Shown here piece after piece: positions 33,106-44,277 of a stretch of 64,000 nucleotides of DNA. Location: assembly GCA_037893245.1 (NCBI GenBank), contig JBAIAA010000750.1, positions 248,001-312,000 of the forward strand, in the 5' to 3' direction. How positions within the stretch are numbered: the first letter of the stretch is position 1; each line of letters starts with the position of its first letter. A program made the position numbers and the translations under genes. The notes below the pieces were generated by a model. It was given only the letters and a program-made list of their open reading frames with translations, was not told the DNA's origin and did not search any database. Source of the stretch: Crossaster papposus. Taxonomy: Eukaryota > Echinodermata > Asteroidea > Velatida > Solasteridae.

Positions 33106-34005
33106 TCTGCTGTTCACATTCAAATGAGATTTCGTTCGGTCGTAATGCTGTTCAGTTCTGCTGTTCACATTCAAATGAGATTTCGTTCGGTCGTAATGCT
33201 GTTCAGTTCTGCTGTTCACATTCAAATGAGATTTCGTTCGGTCGTAATGCTGTTCAGGTCTGCTGTTCACATTTAAATGAGATTTCGTTGGGTCGTAATG
33301 CTGTTCAGGTCTGCTGTTCACATTCAAATGAGATTTCGTTCGGTCGTAATGCTGTTCAGGTCTGCTGTTCACATTCAAATGAGATTTCGTTCGGTCGTAA
33401 TGCTGTTCAGTTCTGCTGTTCACATTCAAATGAAATTTCGTTCGGTCGTAATGCTGTTCAGGTCTGCTGTTCACATTTAAATGAGATTTCGTTTGGTCGT
33501 AATGCTGTTCAGGTCTGCTGTTCACATTCAAATGAGATTTCGTTCGGTCGTAATGCTGTTCAGGTCTGCTGTTCACATTTAAATGAGATTTCGTTGGGTC
33601 GTAAGGCTTTACAGGTCTGCTGTTCACATTTAAATGAGATTTCGTTTGGTCGTAATGCTGTTCAGGTCTGCTGTTCACATTCAAATGAGATTTCGTTCGG
33701 TCGAAATGCTGTTCAGGTCTGCTGTTCACATTCAAATGAGATTTCGTTCGGTCGTAATGCTGTTCAGGTCTGCTGTTCACATTCAAATGAGATTTCGTTT
33801 GGTCGTAATGCTGTTCAGGTTGCTGCTGTTCACATTCAAATGAGATTTCGTTCGTTCGTAATGCTATTCAGGTCTGCTGTTCACATTCAAATGAGATTTC
33901 GTTTGGTCGTAATGCTGTTCAGGTTGCTGCTGTTCACATTCAAATGAGATTTCGTTCGGTCGTAATGCTATTCAGGTCTGCTGTTCACATTCAAATGAGA
34001 TTTGG
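33106..34005 (+). repeat. 51-bp minisatellite, about 17-18 units
   Basis: The unit TCTGCTGTTCACATTCAAAT followed by GAGATTTCGTTCGGTCGTAATGCTGTTCAGG is 51 bp, exactly 17 codons. Two units have an extra GCTGC-type insertion of 3 bp (about 33820 and 33925). Frames on both strands stay open: 33051-33947 plus (17-residue VCCSHSNEISFGRNAVQ) and 32956-33786 minus (17-residue RPEQHYDRTKSHLNVNS). The substitutions do not favour either frame, so I do not call a gene. Confidence 0.95.
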
Positions 34006-34637
34006 TTTGATCATAGACCACACTGCTGTACCTTTGGTTACATTGCCGGACAACTGACCGGACAACCAAACCCTTGCTATATGTTTGACCAGGGCCCCGT
34101 CCAACTCCCTGGTAAATACACACATTTATAAAGTACTCGTAACGACGGAAATTTACCTTTCTCTTACAAAGTTGTTTTTGTTTGCTTAAAGTTAGGGCCT
34201 GATGTTTCAATCCTTGCAGGATCTTTCTTTTAAGATGAAAGTATATGTGAAACTTCTAGAAAGTGCCGGTGTGAACATTAACAAAAGGTGACCATATTTA
34301 GTTTCAATGTCCCCAAACTTGAAACACGAATTGGAGAATGAAAATCGCAACATGAAAATATTTCTGTCTGAAATACTCCAAAAGTCGAGAAAATAGCATT
34401 TTAAGCAATTTTGATTGTAACAATCGAAATTAAGGACAATGTCAGTGTTTACACGCTGAAAGTTTGCACGGATTTTTAATATTTTCTCCTGACTTAGATG
34501 AAGGATTAAGCCTAAATTTTTACGGGTTTGTTTTATCATGTATATATTGAATCACACAAAGTAAAAACACTGCACTGTCAGCTTTACTAAGTCTATATTT
34601 AACCTTTAAACAACCAACGGTATGCCTTTAATTTAAA

Positions 34638-35035
34638 TCAATGAATATTGTCTGTTAATCTCAAATGTCGCTGGGCTAGGCAGGCGCAGAGTTCCGCGAC
34701 AATGGGCATTAGCCATCTTGGATGTCGGTACACACCCTTCACTGCTCGGTATGTCTTGAAGAATCCTATAACGTGCTCAATTCTACATCTCGAATGTTCC
34801 TCATTAAACACACCCATGGCCATACGTTCATCAGCATCTGCCACATTTCGGATCTGATCCCGTCTGTATCTTGTCATTACTGGATACCTGTTGGCGTAGC
34901 AGTTATCCCCAAGAAGACAACTGTCATCCGGAAAGTTCAAATCCAGGTCAGGGCCAATGTATGGTGGTCCTGGCCAACATCGTTCTGATGTCCAAGAAAG
35001 CCACTCTGAACATAGCGGATGTTGTCGATGATTAT
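34638..35035 (-). pseudogene. Harbinger transposase, C-terminal exon (frameshifted)
   Basis: An acceptor (TTCTTCACAG) precedes 35035. The exon reads IIIDNIRYVQSGFLGH, then after a one-base shift PGPPYIGPDLDLNFPDD, SCLLGDNCYANRYPVMT and NEEHSRCRIEHVIGFFK. In HARBI1-type transposases the LLGDxGY block holds the second catalytic Asp and the N(E/x)xHSxxRxxIE block the final Glu of the DDE triad; both are visible here (Asp of LLGDN, Glu of IEH). The exon ends at a stop (34638). The transposase would cut and rejoin the inverted ends. The frameshift near 34975 makes this copy inactive. Confidence 0.85.
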
Positions 35036-36575
35036 CTGTGAAGAAAACAAATCTATGATTTTATTATGATGTTTTTCAAGGGATGATTGTGGTGTAATTA
35101 AAGAAATATGACAATTGAGAGACGTTAGTGAAAATGGAAGACGGTGAGGGGAAAATAATTAGAGTTGATCGTAAAATATGACGATGGGGAAGATGAGAGA
35201 TGATAGATAGGAGATATGAGACGATGATGAGGGATCAGGTAATATCCTTCTTACTAAAAACCTTTCTCTTTTTATTTCTTAAAAAAAAATATATATCTTC
35301 AGTTTGAGACCTTACACGGAATTATGTTATAGGGATATATACAGAGTATATAACCAAATAAATAAAACTTGAGGCTTTGCATGGTGGGAGATACAAACTG
35401 AGGCAAATATAACTGGACTGGTGATCTTCTATTGTAAAGTTCATTTCATGGCCCTAAGAGCACTTAAGAGTGGGTCCACGTAAATATTTCATATAAGTGT
35501 CCTCGGCATTTTTTTTTTTTTTTTTAATATGAAAGGACTTGGTAAGCAAGTAACCAAAATTGAAATAATTTTTTTTTTCTATTGCCCGTTGCCATGGTAA
35601 TGGGCCATTTTGTGTTTTGGGCACTTTTAGCCAGTTTTGGGGCCGCAAAAACAGTTTTTGTGCTTATTTTCAAAAAATCACCAAGTCAAAATACAAAATT
35701 TTATCACAAAATAAACTATATCATTACAAAGTATCATCCTTGCCCTTACTTGAGAACAAAAATAAATGTTTTAAATTTCACCCTTATGCTATTTTTAGAA
35801 CATGCATTAAAGCATGTTTTCAGAACTTGTAAAATTGACATTTTTAACCTATTTTTGTCTCTCTAAAAGTCACCTTGCCAGGGGTCTCAGAATATTTTCC
35901 TTTTGGATTGGATTAGAGCCAACATTGGTCTTTTCATATCTGGTGAGAAAAGTTTGGGGGATTGTATCCTCTTAAGGCAGTACTGAATCAAAATTTGTCA
36001 TTTTTCCAAAAAACTAAACAAATGAAATTTGAACTTTTTCTTTAGTTTGAAGTAATAATACACGAAAACAATAACATTTGTTGAATCTGGCGCCTTTTTC
36101 AAATCATACAAGTGAGTTGTAGGCCTGTGAATTACTTCTACTGAATAAGCAGCATTTTTGACAGCGAAACTTTAGACTAACCCCCTCCACAACATTTCTT
36201 ACATACCATTTTCTGATAACATTTTATTAGTGGCATATACAAAGAGGAAACAATACTTGTTGTGAACGAAACAATTATTTCTACAGAACCCAACTAAAGC
36301 ATTATTTCTACATAACCCAACAGTCCCGTTATGCAACCAAAATGCAAAATTAAATCACAAAATCAACGATCACAAAGAATCATCCTTGCCCTTACTTGAG
36401 AAAATAATTAAATGGTTAAATTTTTTTAGAACATGCGTCAAAGCATGTTTTTAGAACTTGTAAAATTGTAATTCTATTTTTGTCCCTCAAAAAGTCAACT
36501 TGCCAGGGGTTTTAGCCTGAAATATTTCCCTTTTGGATTTGATTAGAGCCAACATTGGTCTTTCCATACTGGTAA

Positions 36576-37350
36576 AGCCCCTGTCACACTTGTCCGAATC
36601 GTCACTCCGTTCATGTTCCGAGTAAAAAATTGTGAATTCGGTGTTTAATCGGTTTGAACTGAACTCAAACGGTTTTCCCTCGGTTTCCCTCGGTTTTCCA
36701 ACGCTATATACTCGTGTACGTTCGGTGATGCACTGAGAAACTCGGAGAAATTATTGAACCTGTTTAATAATTTATCCGAATTGTCGCGGCAACCTCAATA
36801 CGGACGGTATCCGGTATACACACGGAATATGCACTGTACTCATTCGTTGCCATTCGTTGCAATGTGGAATAGGTACGGAAGAGTACGGAAAAGGCCTCCG
36901 ATTCCGATCGATAACCGTATGTATTCAGATTTCATTCCGAACCCACACCATTGTAATGCCGATCAAAAAACGGACGCACCGACTTTGATGTCACTAAATC
37001 CGACGATATACCGCATTACCACGATGTAATTATATATAACATCATATAACGAATAAATTCCGGTTCAGCGGGAGATCCGGGGACGGCAAAATTGCTATAA
37101 AAGCGGTCGGTCTTGAGATCAATACATTTTTCAAAGTGGCATGTCCGGTGATGATCGGAGAGGTTTTGAATATAGACGGATTGCAATCGGAATAGCAACT
37201 TATTAGATCCGGAATAAGACCGGATTATGATCGGTGTATTATCATTTCTGGCTGGTTTTTTGACATTTCTCTCCGAACGTGTTCGAATTAATAATATTTC
37301 AGATCGGTTTATGAATGGAATTATAGATTCGGACAAGTGTGACAGGGGCC
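36576..37350. mobile_element. Harbinger-like MITE, 775 bp, TAA target duplication, inside the fold-back arm
   Basis: Ends are AGCCCCTGTCACACTTGTCC and the complement GGACAAGTGTGACAGGGGCC, with TAA on both sides (36573-36575 and 37351-37353). Removing it restores the same sequence as in the other arm copies (CTGGT(A/G)AGAAAAGTTT), which proves insertion. Non-coding; short frames only. Confidence 0.85.
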
Positions 37351-38044
37351 TAAGAAAAGTTTAGGGGATTGCATCTTCTTTAGGCAGTACTGCATCAATG
37401 GTAATTTCCCCAAAAATCTGGGAAAATGAAATTTGAGCTTTTCCTTCAAAGTAATAATACACACAGCAATTGTACTTGTATGAATCTGGCTTCTTTTTCA
37501 AATTATAAGAGTGAGTTGTAGGCCTGTGAATTACTCCTACTGAATAAGCTGCATTTGTTATGGCGAAAATCTAGACTAACTCCCTCCACTGCATTTCTTA
37601 CATTCTATTTTCTGATAACATTTTATTAGTGGTATATATAAAGACAAAACAATACTTGTTGTGAACTAAAACATTATTACTACAGAACCCAACTAAATCA
37701 TTATTTCAAAAAAACAAACCAACAGCCCCTTTAAGCACGTCACCTCTCAAAAACAAAACGTTCTTGCCTGCTAGTGTATTCAAAGTGCTACATTATAGCG
37801 CTCCCTTAGAGCTATGTCAGTTCGAAGAACAAAACATAGGGCTTTTTTGCACTTGTATATTTTTATATTTGAACTATTATACCATATAACAACTTTTTAA
37901 AACCAATCAAAACAAACAAATGTATGTGGTTTATTTGTGTGGTACACATGTATAAGATAAAAAGCTGTATCCTCATTGAGTGATCCCCACAATGTCGCTT
38001 CCCAGGTTGTATCGTAAAATCGAGTGTGATCCCATGGCGACACG

Positions 38045-38118
38045 GCATTATGGTGTTTGTGACTTCCGACTGGCGTCCTCGAACAAAGATACTGACAATT
38101 TGGGAGACTGCCAACATA
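38045..38118 (+). repeat. Conserved SINE-associated block, copy 2
   Basis: Contains the same ATACTGACAATTTGGGAGAC/GCCAACAT block as 7155-7232, again upstream of a tRNA-like head. Here about 180 bp separates the two. Confidence 0.6.
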
Positions 38119-38296
38119 GTTGAATGGTAGTTGACTGCGTGAAGAAGCTATGCCTATATTCGAATGGTCGAATTTGTATTTAAAAGTCACGCCCCATTTA
38201 AGCAATTTGCAAAGACCATTGCGTGATCGAGGGAGCTGATGGGAATATAAATCGTGTGCGGTTGCACTGTCGAATACAGTGGTCGTTGGCAAAGAC

Positions 38297-38366
38297 TATA
38301 AGATAGCTCAGTTGGTAGAGCGCCGGTCCGTTATTCCGGAGGTCGCAGGTTCGAGTCCCGCCAATA
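38297..38366 (+). repeat. tRNA-like SINE head
   Basis: Has an A-box-like TAGCTCAGTTGGTAGAGCG, an anticodon arm CCGG-x-TCCGG with the anticodon position GTT, and a B-box-like GGTTCGAGTCC with a paired T stem (GCAGG/CCCGC, imperfect). There is no good acceptor stem. It lies in the loop of the fold-back element. Confidence 0.6.
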
Positions 38367-39472
38367 GGGGGGCGCTATAACGCAACACTTTGGATACACT
38401 TGCAGGCGATAAAGCTGTGTTTTTGAGGGGTGACGTGCTTAAAGGGGCTGTTGGGTTCTGTAGAAATAATGTTTTAGTTCACAACAAGTATCCTCTTTGT
38501 ATATGTCACTAATAAAATGTTATCAGAAAATGGTATGTAAGAAATGTTGTGGAGGGGATTAGTCTAGATTTTCGCCGTCAAAAATGCTGCTTATTCAATA
38601 GGTGTAATTGATAGGCCTACAATTCACTCTTATGATTTGAAAAAGGCGCAAGATTCATAAAAATATTATTGTTTGTGTGTATTATTACTTCAAACTAAAG
38701 AAAAAGTTCAAATTTCATTTTTTTCGTTTTTTGGGAAAATTACAATTTTTGATGCAGTACTGCCTCAAGAGGATACAATCCCCCAAACTTTTCTCACCAG
38801 ATATGAAAAGACCAATGTTGGCTCTAATCCAATCCAAAAGGAAAATATTCTGAGACCCCTGGCAAGTTTACTTTTTGAGGGACAAAAATTTGTTAAAAAT
38901 GTCAATTTTACAAGTTCTGAAAACATGCTTTAATGCATGTTCTAAAAATAGCATTAGGGTGCAATTTAAACACTTTTATTTTGTCTCAAGTAAGGGCAAG
39001 GGTGATACTTTGTAATGATATAGTTAATTTTGTGATAACATTTTGTAATTTGGCTGGGTGATTTGTTTTAAATAAGCAAAAAAACTGTTTTTACGGCCCC
39101 AAAACTGGCTTAAAATGCCCAAAACACCAAATGACCCGTTACCATGGCAACGGGCATAAGAAAAAAAAATTAGTTCAATTTTGGTTACTTGCTTACCAAG
39201 TCCTTTCATATTACAAAAAAAAAAAAAATGCCGAGGACACTTATATGAAATATTTACGTGGATCCACTCTTAATAATTTATGACAACCCTTGTTAAGAAT
39301 ACACAAATTTCATTTCCATTGCACTGTCACGCGAAGGCGTTTTACAATAAAACTTAAAAACATTGCTGTGGTAATAATAGTAACCGGAGTGTGGTAACCT
39401 AGACAACAGTGCTCGGTAAGAAGAGTTGAACGTAAACTTGAGTGAAAAAAATGGCAATTGCAAAACTCTTAC

Positions 39473-39985
39473 ATGTGTGCTCATACAGTGATATCGAGAA
39501 TATCCGCTGTAAAAGTCCTCTTGGTTCTCTGACTGTGGTCTTTTGTATTTCATGTAGGGTGCCATCGATGGCCCCCACTGCAGTAGGAAATACATCCCAC
39601 TTCCCTCTAATGGCGATCCATTTCTCCCTACTTGGCCAAGAAATGTTTGATTCGAAATAATACCAAAGTAAAGTTATGACAGAATAAATGTCTCTCGTAC
39701 GTGACAGCAGCCTCATTCATATTAAATAATGCAGCGAGTACATCATAAGTTGGGTACTGTCGAAGCCATATCAAAGCCATCAGGATTCTATTAATGGGGC
39801 GATAGAGATGTCTCCTTCCGGGTCCCTGGTTAGTGATAAAAGACTGCAGATCACGGGTGACCATCAGCATCGACTCTGGTGTTTCTCCTGTGAGACGAAA
39901 CAACCCTGGCGGGTCCCTCACCAGATCATCAAAGAGGTTTCTTGGATTGAGGTGAATGTCAACGACTAAATCAGGAAACATTTCT
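39473..39985 (-). pseudogene. Harbinger transposase, N-terminal/central exon (frameshifted)
   Basis: On the minus strand the exon reads MFPDLVVDIHLNPRNLFDD, RHLYRPINRILMALIWLRQY (helix-turn-helix-like region of HARBI1 proteins), then in a second frame WDVFPTAVGAIDGTLHEIQ, and in a third ENQEDFYSGYSRYHCMSTH before a GTAAGAG donor at 39472. AIDGT holds the first catalytic Asp of the DDE triad, and the FYSGYSRYH block is the usual conserved follow-on. Two frameshifts are visible: a 4-bp repeat (ACG-TACG) near 39700 and a one-base change in an A4 run near 39550. The intron after it contains the whole 3.8-kb fold-back element. Confidence 0.85.
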
Positions 39986-40099
39986 AACTTCTTCGAATTT
40001 GTTAAAATGTTAACACATTTAAATTTCTGTTGAACATAGCATTTTTTTATTTATTATTTAATAGCGAAAACTGTTTGTATATTATTCCATCTTGCAATA

Positions 40100-40508
40100 G
40101 AAACAGGGTCTACTTTCAACTACGCAACACAACCTACTTTCAAATGACATTCTTTTACGGGCTCAATTCCTATTAACAGGTGGCATTCTTTTTATTGTTC
40201 GTACCGCACAGTGCATGCTATGGGGAATAGCAACGTGTGGTACATGGAATAGGTGCATATTGATGCAGCTTTGCGCTTAGATATCAACTTTGTACATGTA
40301 CCTACTTTACAGGTACATGTACAATACGGGATTTTCTGTGTGCACTGCCTTTCTTGAAAAAGCTCTTATGTATAACATGAATATTTATGATTTTCAATCA
40401 ATACAACGGTCTGAATTGGGCGGAGCCTGTTGTGCAGAGCTTCTCATTGGGCGATGGAGAAGTCTTGACGGTGTACGGTCGTACGTACGTTCAAAACGAA
40501 GGAACACT
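40100..40508 (-). repeat. Right terminal inverted repeat of the Harbinger element
   Basis: Complement of 31918-32330 with scattered changes. The transposase start lies about 115 bp inside it. Confidence 0.85.
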
Positions 40509-40737
40509 AAGAATACGTGTGGGTTACCTGTATAGGCTGTACGTACAGAGAAACAATCGTTACACTGTTCGAGTCCGACAAAAGAGGGCGCGCTATACAT
40601 TTCGACAGTCTACACGTCGGCATCTGAGATGATCTTGAAAACAACAAAACGAAAACAAACGCGAATTGCAGGACCGGGCTGTAAAGTATTGAACAACAGA
40701 GGGCGGCATCATCTAATCACTTTTCTGGACTAAAAAA

Positions 40738-40788
40738 AGTCGGGACCGGAAATCCGGTCCCGACATTTCAAAATGTCCCGACTTTATT
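40738..40788. repeat. Short hairpin, GTCGGGACCGG
   Basis: GTCGGGACCGGAAATCCGGTCCCGAC is a 26-bp palindrome (11-bp stem), followed by another inverted AAATGTCCCGACT word. Possibly a remnant of a small MITE. Confidence 0.6.
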
Positions 40789-41849
40789 GGTTTGTTTTCC
40801 AACACTGGTCCCAGGATTGCAGGTGTTAGGTCATACACCCCAGTAAACAAACAAACAAAACCACCCTTGTTGCATAGAATTGTGTGCTTTCAGATGTCCG
40901 AGAAAGGGTTATCACTGAAGCCTTTCTCAGATTCAAATTTTGGTGAGAAAAATTACGCTACTAAACTACATTTATTCTAAGAGGTCGTTTCTATAACAAT
41001 GTCTTATAATATCAACATCTCAAGTGGTCTTTACCAAGTAATTTAATGCTCATTATTTTTTTGAGTAATCACCAAAGGTATACCCTTCCTTTTGAACCCC
41101 CCTTAAATTTTTGTTTTGTTAACCTCGTAATTTTAGTATGCTTTGGCCCAGAAGGTAGGCCTACCCTTGGGCATTGTTTTTAAGTAAACTAAACAGTTGA
41201 GCAGGCATCCTTCAAGTCTTCAGTACAGTTTGCACATCATGGGTAAAAGTAGGGTGCTTAAACATGATGATAAAAAAGGAAAATGTGGTCTATCAACCTA
41301 CTCTCAAAGGGTCATTGGGGGTGAAGATTGAATACTCAGTCTAAGTTTTCACGGGCGGACATGATTTGTATAAACTGAGAGGCTGTTCTAAACTTTGTGA
41401 GGTTGTATTCACTCATTCACAGAGAGACCAGTGTCAAAAACGTGGGGGAACATTTGATATTGTGTCCCCCCGTCCTTGACAAGTTTGGGGGACATGACAC
41501 ATGACCCATGACCCACCCCACCCCCCCACTGATTGACGCCCATGAGTTGAAGTGTAGAACACTACATCGTACTTGTACACTAAAATCACAAAAGCACACT
41601 GAATGTGTTTGGTAAATAAAAAAGAGAGAGTAAAGTCCATAGCTTTTGTTAAGTTCATTTAAGGAGTCCATAACAGAAAATAAAATTAAATAACAACATG
41701 GGAATAGAAGTTGCTAATGTTGATCAACTGATGTTTTTATTTTGTTTTTGAGAACATAACAAAACCTGCATGAGAAATTGCAGTGAAACTCTACAATACA
41801 ATTAAATACTTAAATATGATATTTTTATTAGCATCAGCTTTATAATTCC
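40789..41849. other. No supported feature
   Basis: AT-rich sequence with short frames only. A CCCCACCCCCCC tract lies near 41517-41527. Confidence 0.45.
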
Positions 41850-42235
41850 CTTATCAAAATGTCCAATTCAATTTTCCAGTTGAAACTAATTCGAATTTTT
41901 CTATTGTTGTGTTTTGGCACAAAGCCAATTGCACCCGATTTGACGCCGTTGGATTCAGTTTGAATTTGTTTCCAACTAGACCCTTTTGGGAAATACAATT
42001 TCCAGTTGGAAATATATTATTAGGATGTGAAATTTCCAGTTGATAGAAACAAATTACAACTAATTTCAATCAAATCAAATAAACAGTCAACAATTAAATT
42101 TCCAATTGGAATGAGTTGGTCTGAAATTCATTCAAATTGGAATTCCAAAAAGTTCAGTAATTGCAATATAGGCCAACTCACACCAACTCAATACCAACTC
42201 ATTCCAATTCTTTCCAACTGAAATTAATTTGAAAT
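41850..42235. repeat. Degenerate AATTTCCAGTTGGAA repeats
   Basis: Words such as TTTCCAGTTG, AATTTCCAATTGGAATGAGT, ATTGGAATTCC and TTCCAACTGAAATTAATTTG recur about ten times in both orientations. The region is self-complementary on a small scale. Non-coding. Confidence 0.65.
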
Positions 42236-44277
42236 GTTAAATAGTTTATTGATTATCTATTAAAAATACTTAAACAGAGTACAAATTTAAGGCAAAATCA
42301 CATAATGGACAAAAACTACCTACAAAGATTTCTTTTCATATTAGATTTCCCATCTAATAGAAACTTACCATTAGTGCAATTGCTATTCTTTTCTTTTTTT
42401 ATTTATTTTACTGCATTACTTTCCTGAGCTTCCTATAAAACCAAATGCACAGCAAACAGTAACAAGATGATATCGAGTATAAACAGAACTTTATAAAGAA
42501 GAAATCAACACACGTGAAAATATATTGTTGGCTGAGCTGACTGGTCATGTTGATTACTATCTGCCTGATTTTAAGGTTGAAAAATAGACTTTCTTCCCGC
42601 ATATTATTGTTCGGAAATTGTGATCAAATATAATGTTGGAATTTCATAACTCAGGGCTTCTAATCAGCAAAATACTTCTAGAGACTGACCACAGCGATTA
42701 TTTTACTACTCATGGAAATGATCCTATCTACTATCAAAAGATTCAGGTTCTCTTATCTTATCTGCACTTCTGAGGTAATAAGTTTGACTACAAACATTTT
42801 AAAATACAAAGATATTACAAAAAAGCAACGACTTTGAAGGGCTTGTGTTGTAGTACGTTGATTAAAAGTGTTGATAGCGAGCTGTTCTATTATTTTATAA
42901 GTTACTTTTTGTTTTCCAAACTAGACTAGGCCTATAATTTGAACTCACACCCACACTGTCATCCAAATTTTCCAAGATTTTCAGTATTACATTTGAAGTG
43001 ACGAATGCACTCATGAATTACCCTAATTTCAAAAATATCCTGGTGAAAATATTTGTTTGTTGCATTAAAATTTAGAAAACATGCACCATGGCAAATCCTG
43101 AAGACACACATGGTGACCATATGTTATGACATACTGCTCACAGGAAACTTGTTCATCATGATAATTACCAATTAATTCCAAAACTGTGTTGCCCATCAAA
43201 ACGTGGTTATAGTACAGTTATACAAAAACTTTAAACTAAACAATATTGAAAACTGGAATATCCAACAAAGTACAAAACTGTCGTAATATCAAAAAGTACA
43301 AAACTGTTGGAATATAAAAAAGTACATAACTGTGACGAGTTTACTTTAACAGTATAAAAGCAGTCAACAGTTTGCCAAGCAAATCAGATGTGTTCCATGA
43401 TCACGATGTCAATTACCCTAGAATATACAATGAAGTACATACAGTATATGTATCAAGTTTGAAGTGCATTCTCATAAATTTAAATTATTTATGGACTACT
43501 TAGGCTTTGTTAGGTGATGGCAACTGGCAAGAGTTATACCAAATTAAGTTATACACTCTGTCGGCAAGTTGACCTTAAACTTGTCATGATTAGGCCTAAT
43601 AAAAAATACTATGTTTTGTACACTACGGCACAAGTTGGTATGTGCTACAAATCTAAAAACGGACTGCACAAAAGTTATAGAAAATAGTGAAAAATAAGTT
43701 TTAAGTTATAGTTAAAAGCATATTTTCAGAAAGTGCTCTGTAACACAGCATGCAGGTAATACAATTGTCAAATGGGGTAAATGTCACAATCTTGCATTTA
43801 AGTTATCAGTCAGATGCCACTGTTTTTAAATGGGGCAACAAGTTAATGCTTTTTTTTCAGTGTACACTTTTTTTCATCTCTAAGGACTCCTTAGAGACAA
43901 TAAATGACATTACCAACGCATCATTTTGGCGTTATTGATACTGTTTGAAAAGGCTTTGACAAGGACAAATAGAACAAAAAATAATACCAATAAAAAACAT
44001 TAAAAATAACAACTACAACATGATTCATGACTCCTGCAGACTAGACATTCTGTTCTCCAAGTAAAAGGTTTTCAACCAAATCACCTTCTTCTATGAGGTG
44101 TTTGTACACTTGTACATGTAAAACCCACAATGTGTAAATACAATCAATATTTGTTTTAAGGCCTTATTAAAAATTTCCATAATAGATGCAGCTACACTGT
44201 AGTAAAACATTTTCAACATTAGGTTTGTAAGGCGGCAACTCTTTCAGGACTGACACAGTTGCCAAACATTTGCAAAT
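42236..44277. other. AT-rich sequence downstream of the HECT gene; possible 3' region, no gene seen
   Basis: No credible coding segment. It lies 3' of the minus-strand HECT-like gene and may hold its untranslated or intergenic sequence. Confidence 0.4.

Larger units (their letters stand above)
35468..39269. mobile_element. TTAA-flanked fold-back element, 3.8 kb, nested in the Harbinger transposase intron
   Basis: The ends GAGTGGGTCCACGTAAATAT and its near complement lie directly inside TTAA on both sides (35464-35467 and 39270-39273). The arms pair over more than 800 bp (AAGTGTCCTCGGCA, GACTTGGTAAGCAAG, GGCTCTAATCCAATCC). The left arm contains a second, direct copy of part of itself (about 35690-36340 repeated at 36345-37730). 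The innermost arm parts (TTAAGCACGTCACCTCTC at 37731 and its complement ending at 38442) enclose a 0.6-kb loop with a tRNA-like SINE head. The TTAA target suggests a piggyBac or Kolobok type. There is no transposase. Confidence 0.8.
31918..40508 (-). mobile_element. PIF/Harbinger DNA transposon, 8.6 kb including nested insertions
   Basis: The ends are long inverted repeats. AGTGTTCCTTCGTTTTGAAC at 31918 is the complement of the end at 40508, and similarity continues inward for about 400 bp (to about 32330 and 40100). AAG stands directly outside both ends (31915-31917 and 40509-40511), a 3-bp duplication as usual for this superfamily. The minus strand carries a two-part transposase (39473-39985 and 34638-35035). 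The Myb-like second gene that these transposons usually have was not found. A fold-back element (35468-39269) and a 51-bp minisatellite (33106-34005) account for much of the length. Confidence 0.8.

Noticed and set aside
33051-33947. 298-codon plus-strand frame of 17-residue repeats
   Set aside because: Product of the 51-bp minisatellite; an equally long frame exists on the other strand and changes favour neither.
36754-37029. 91-codon frame inside the TAA-flanked MITE
   Set aside because: No domain, and the MITE interior is non-coding in style.
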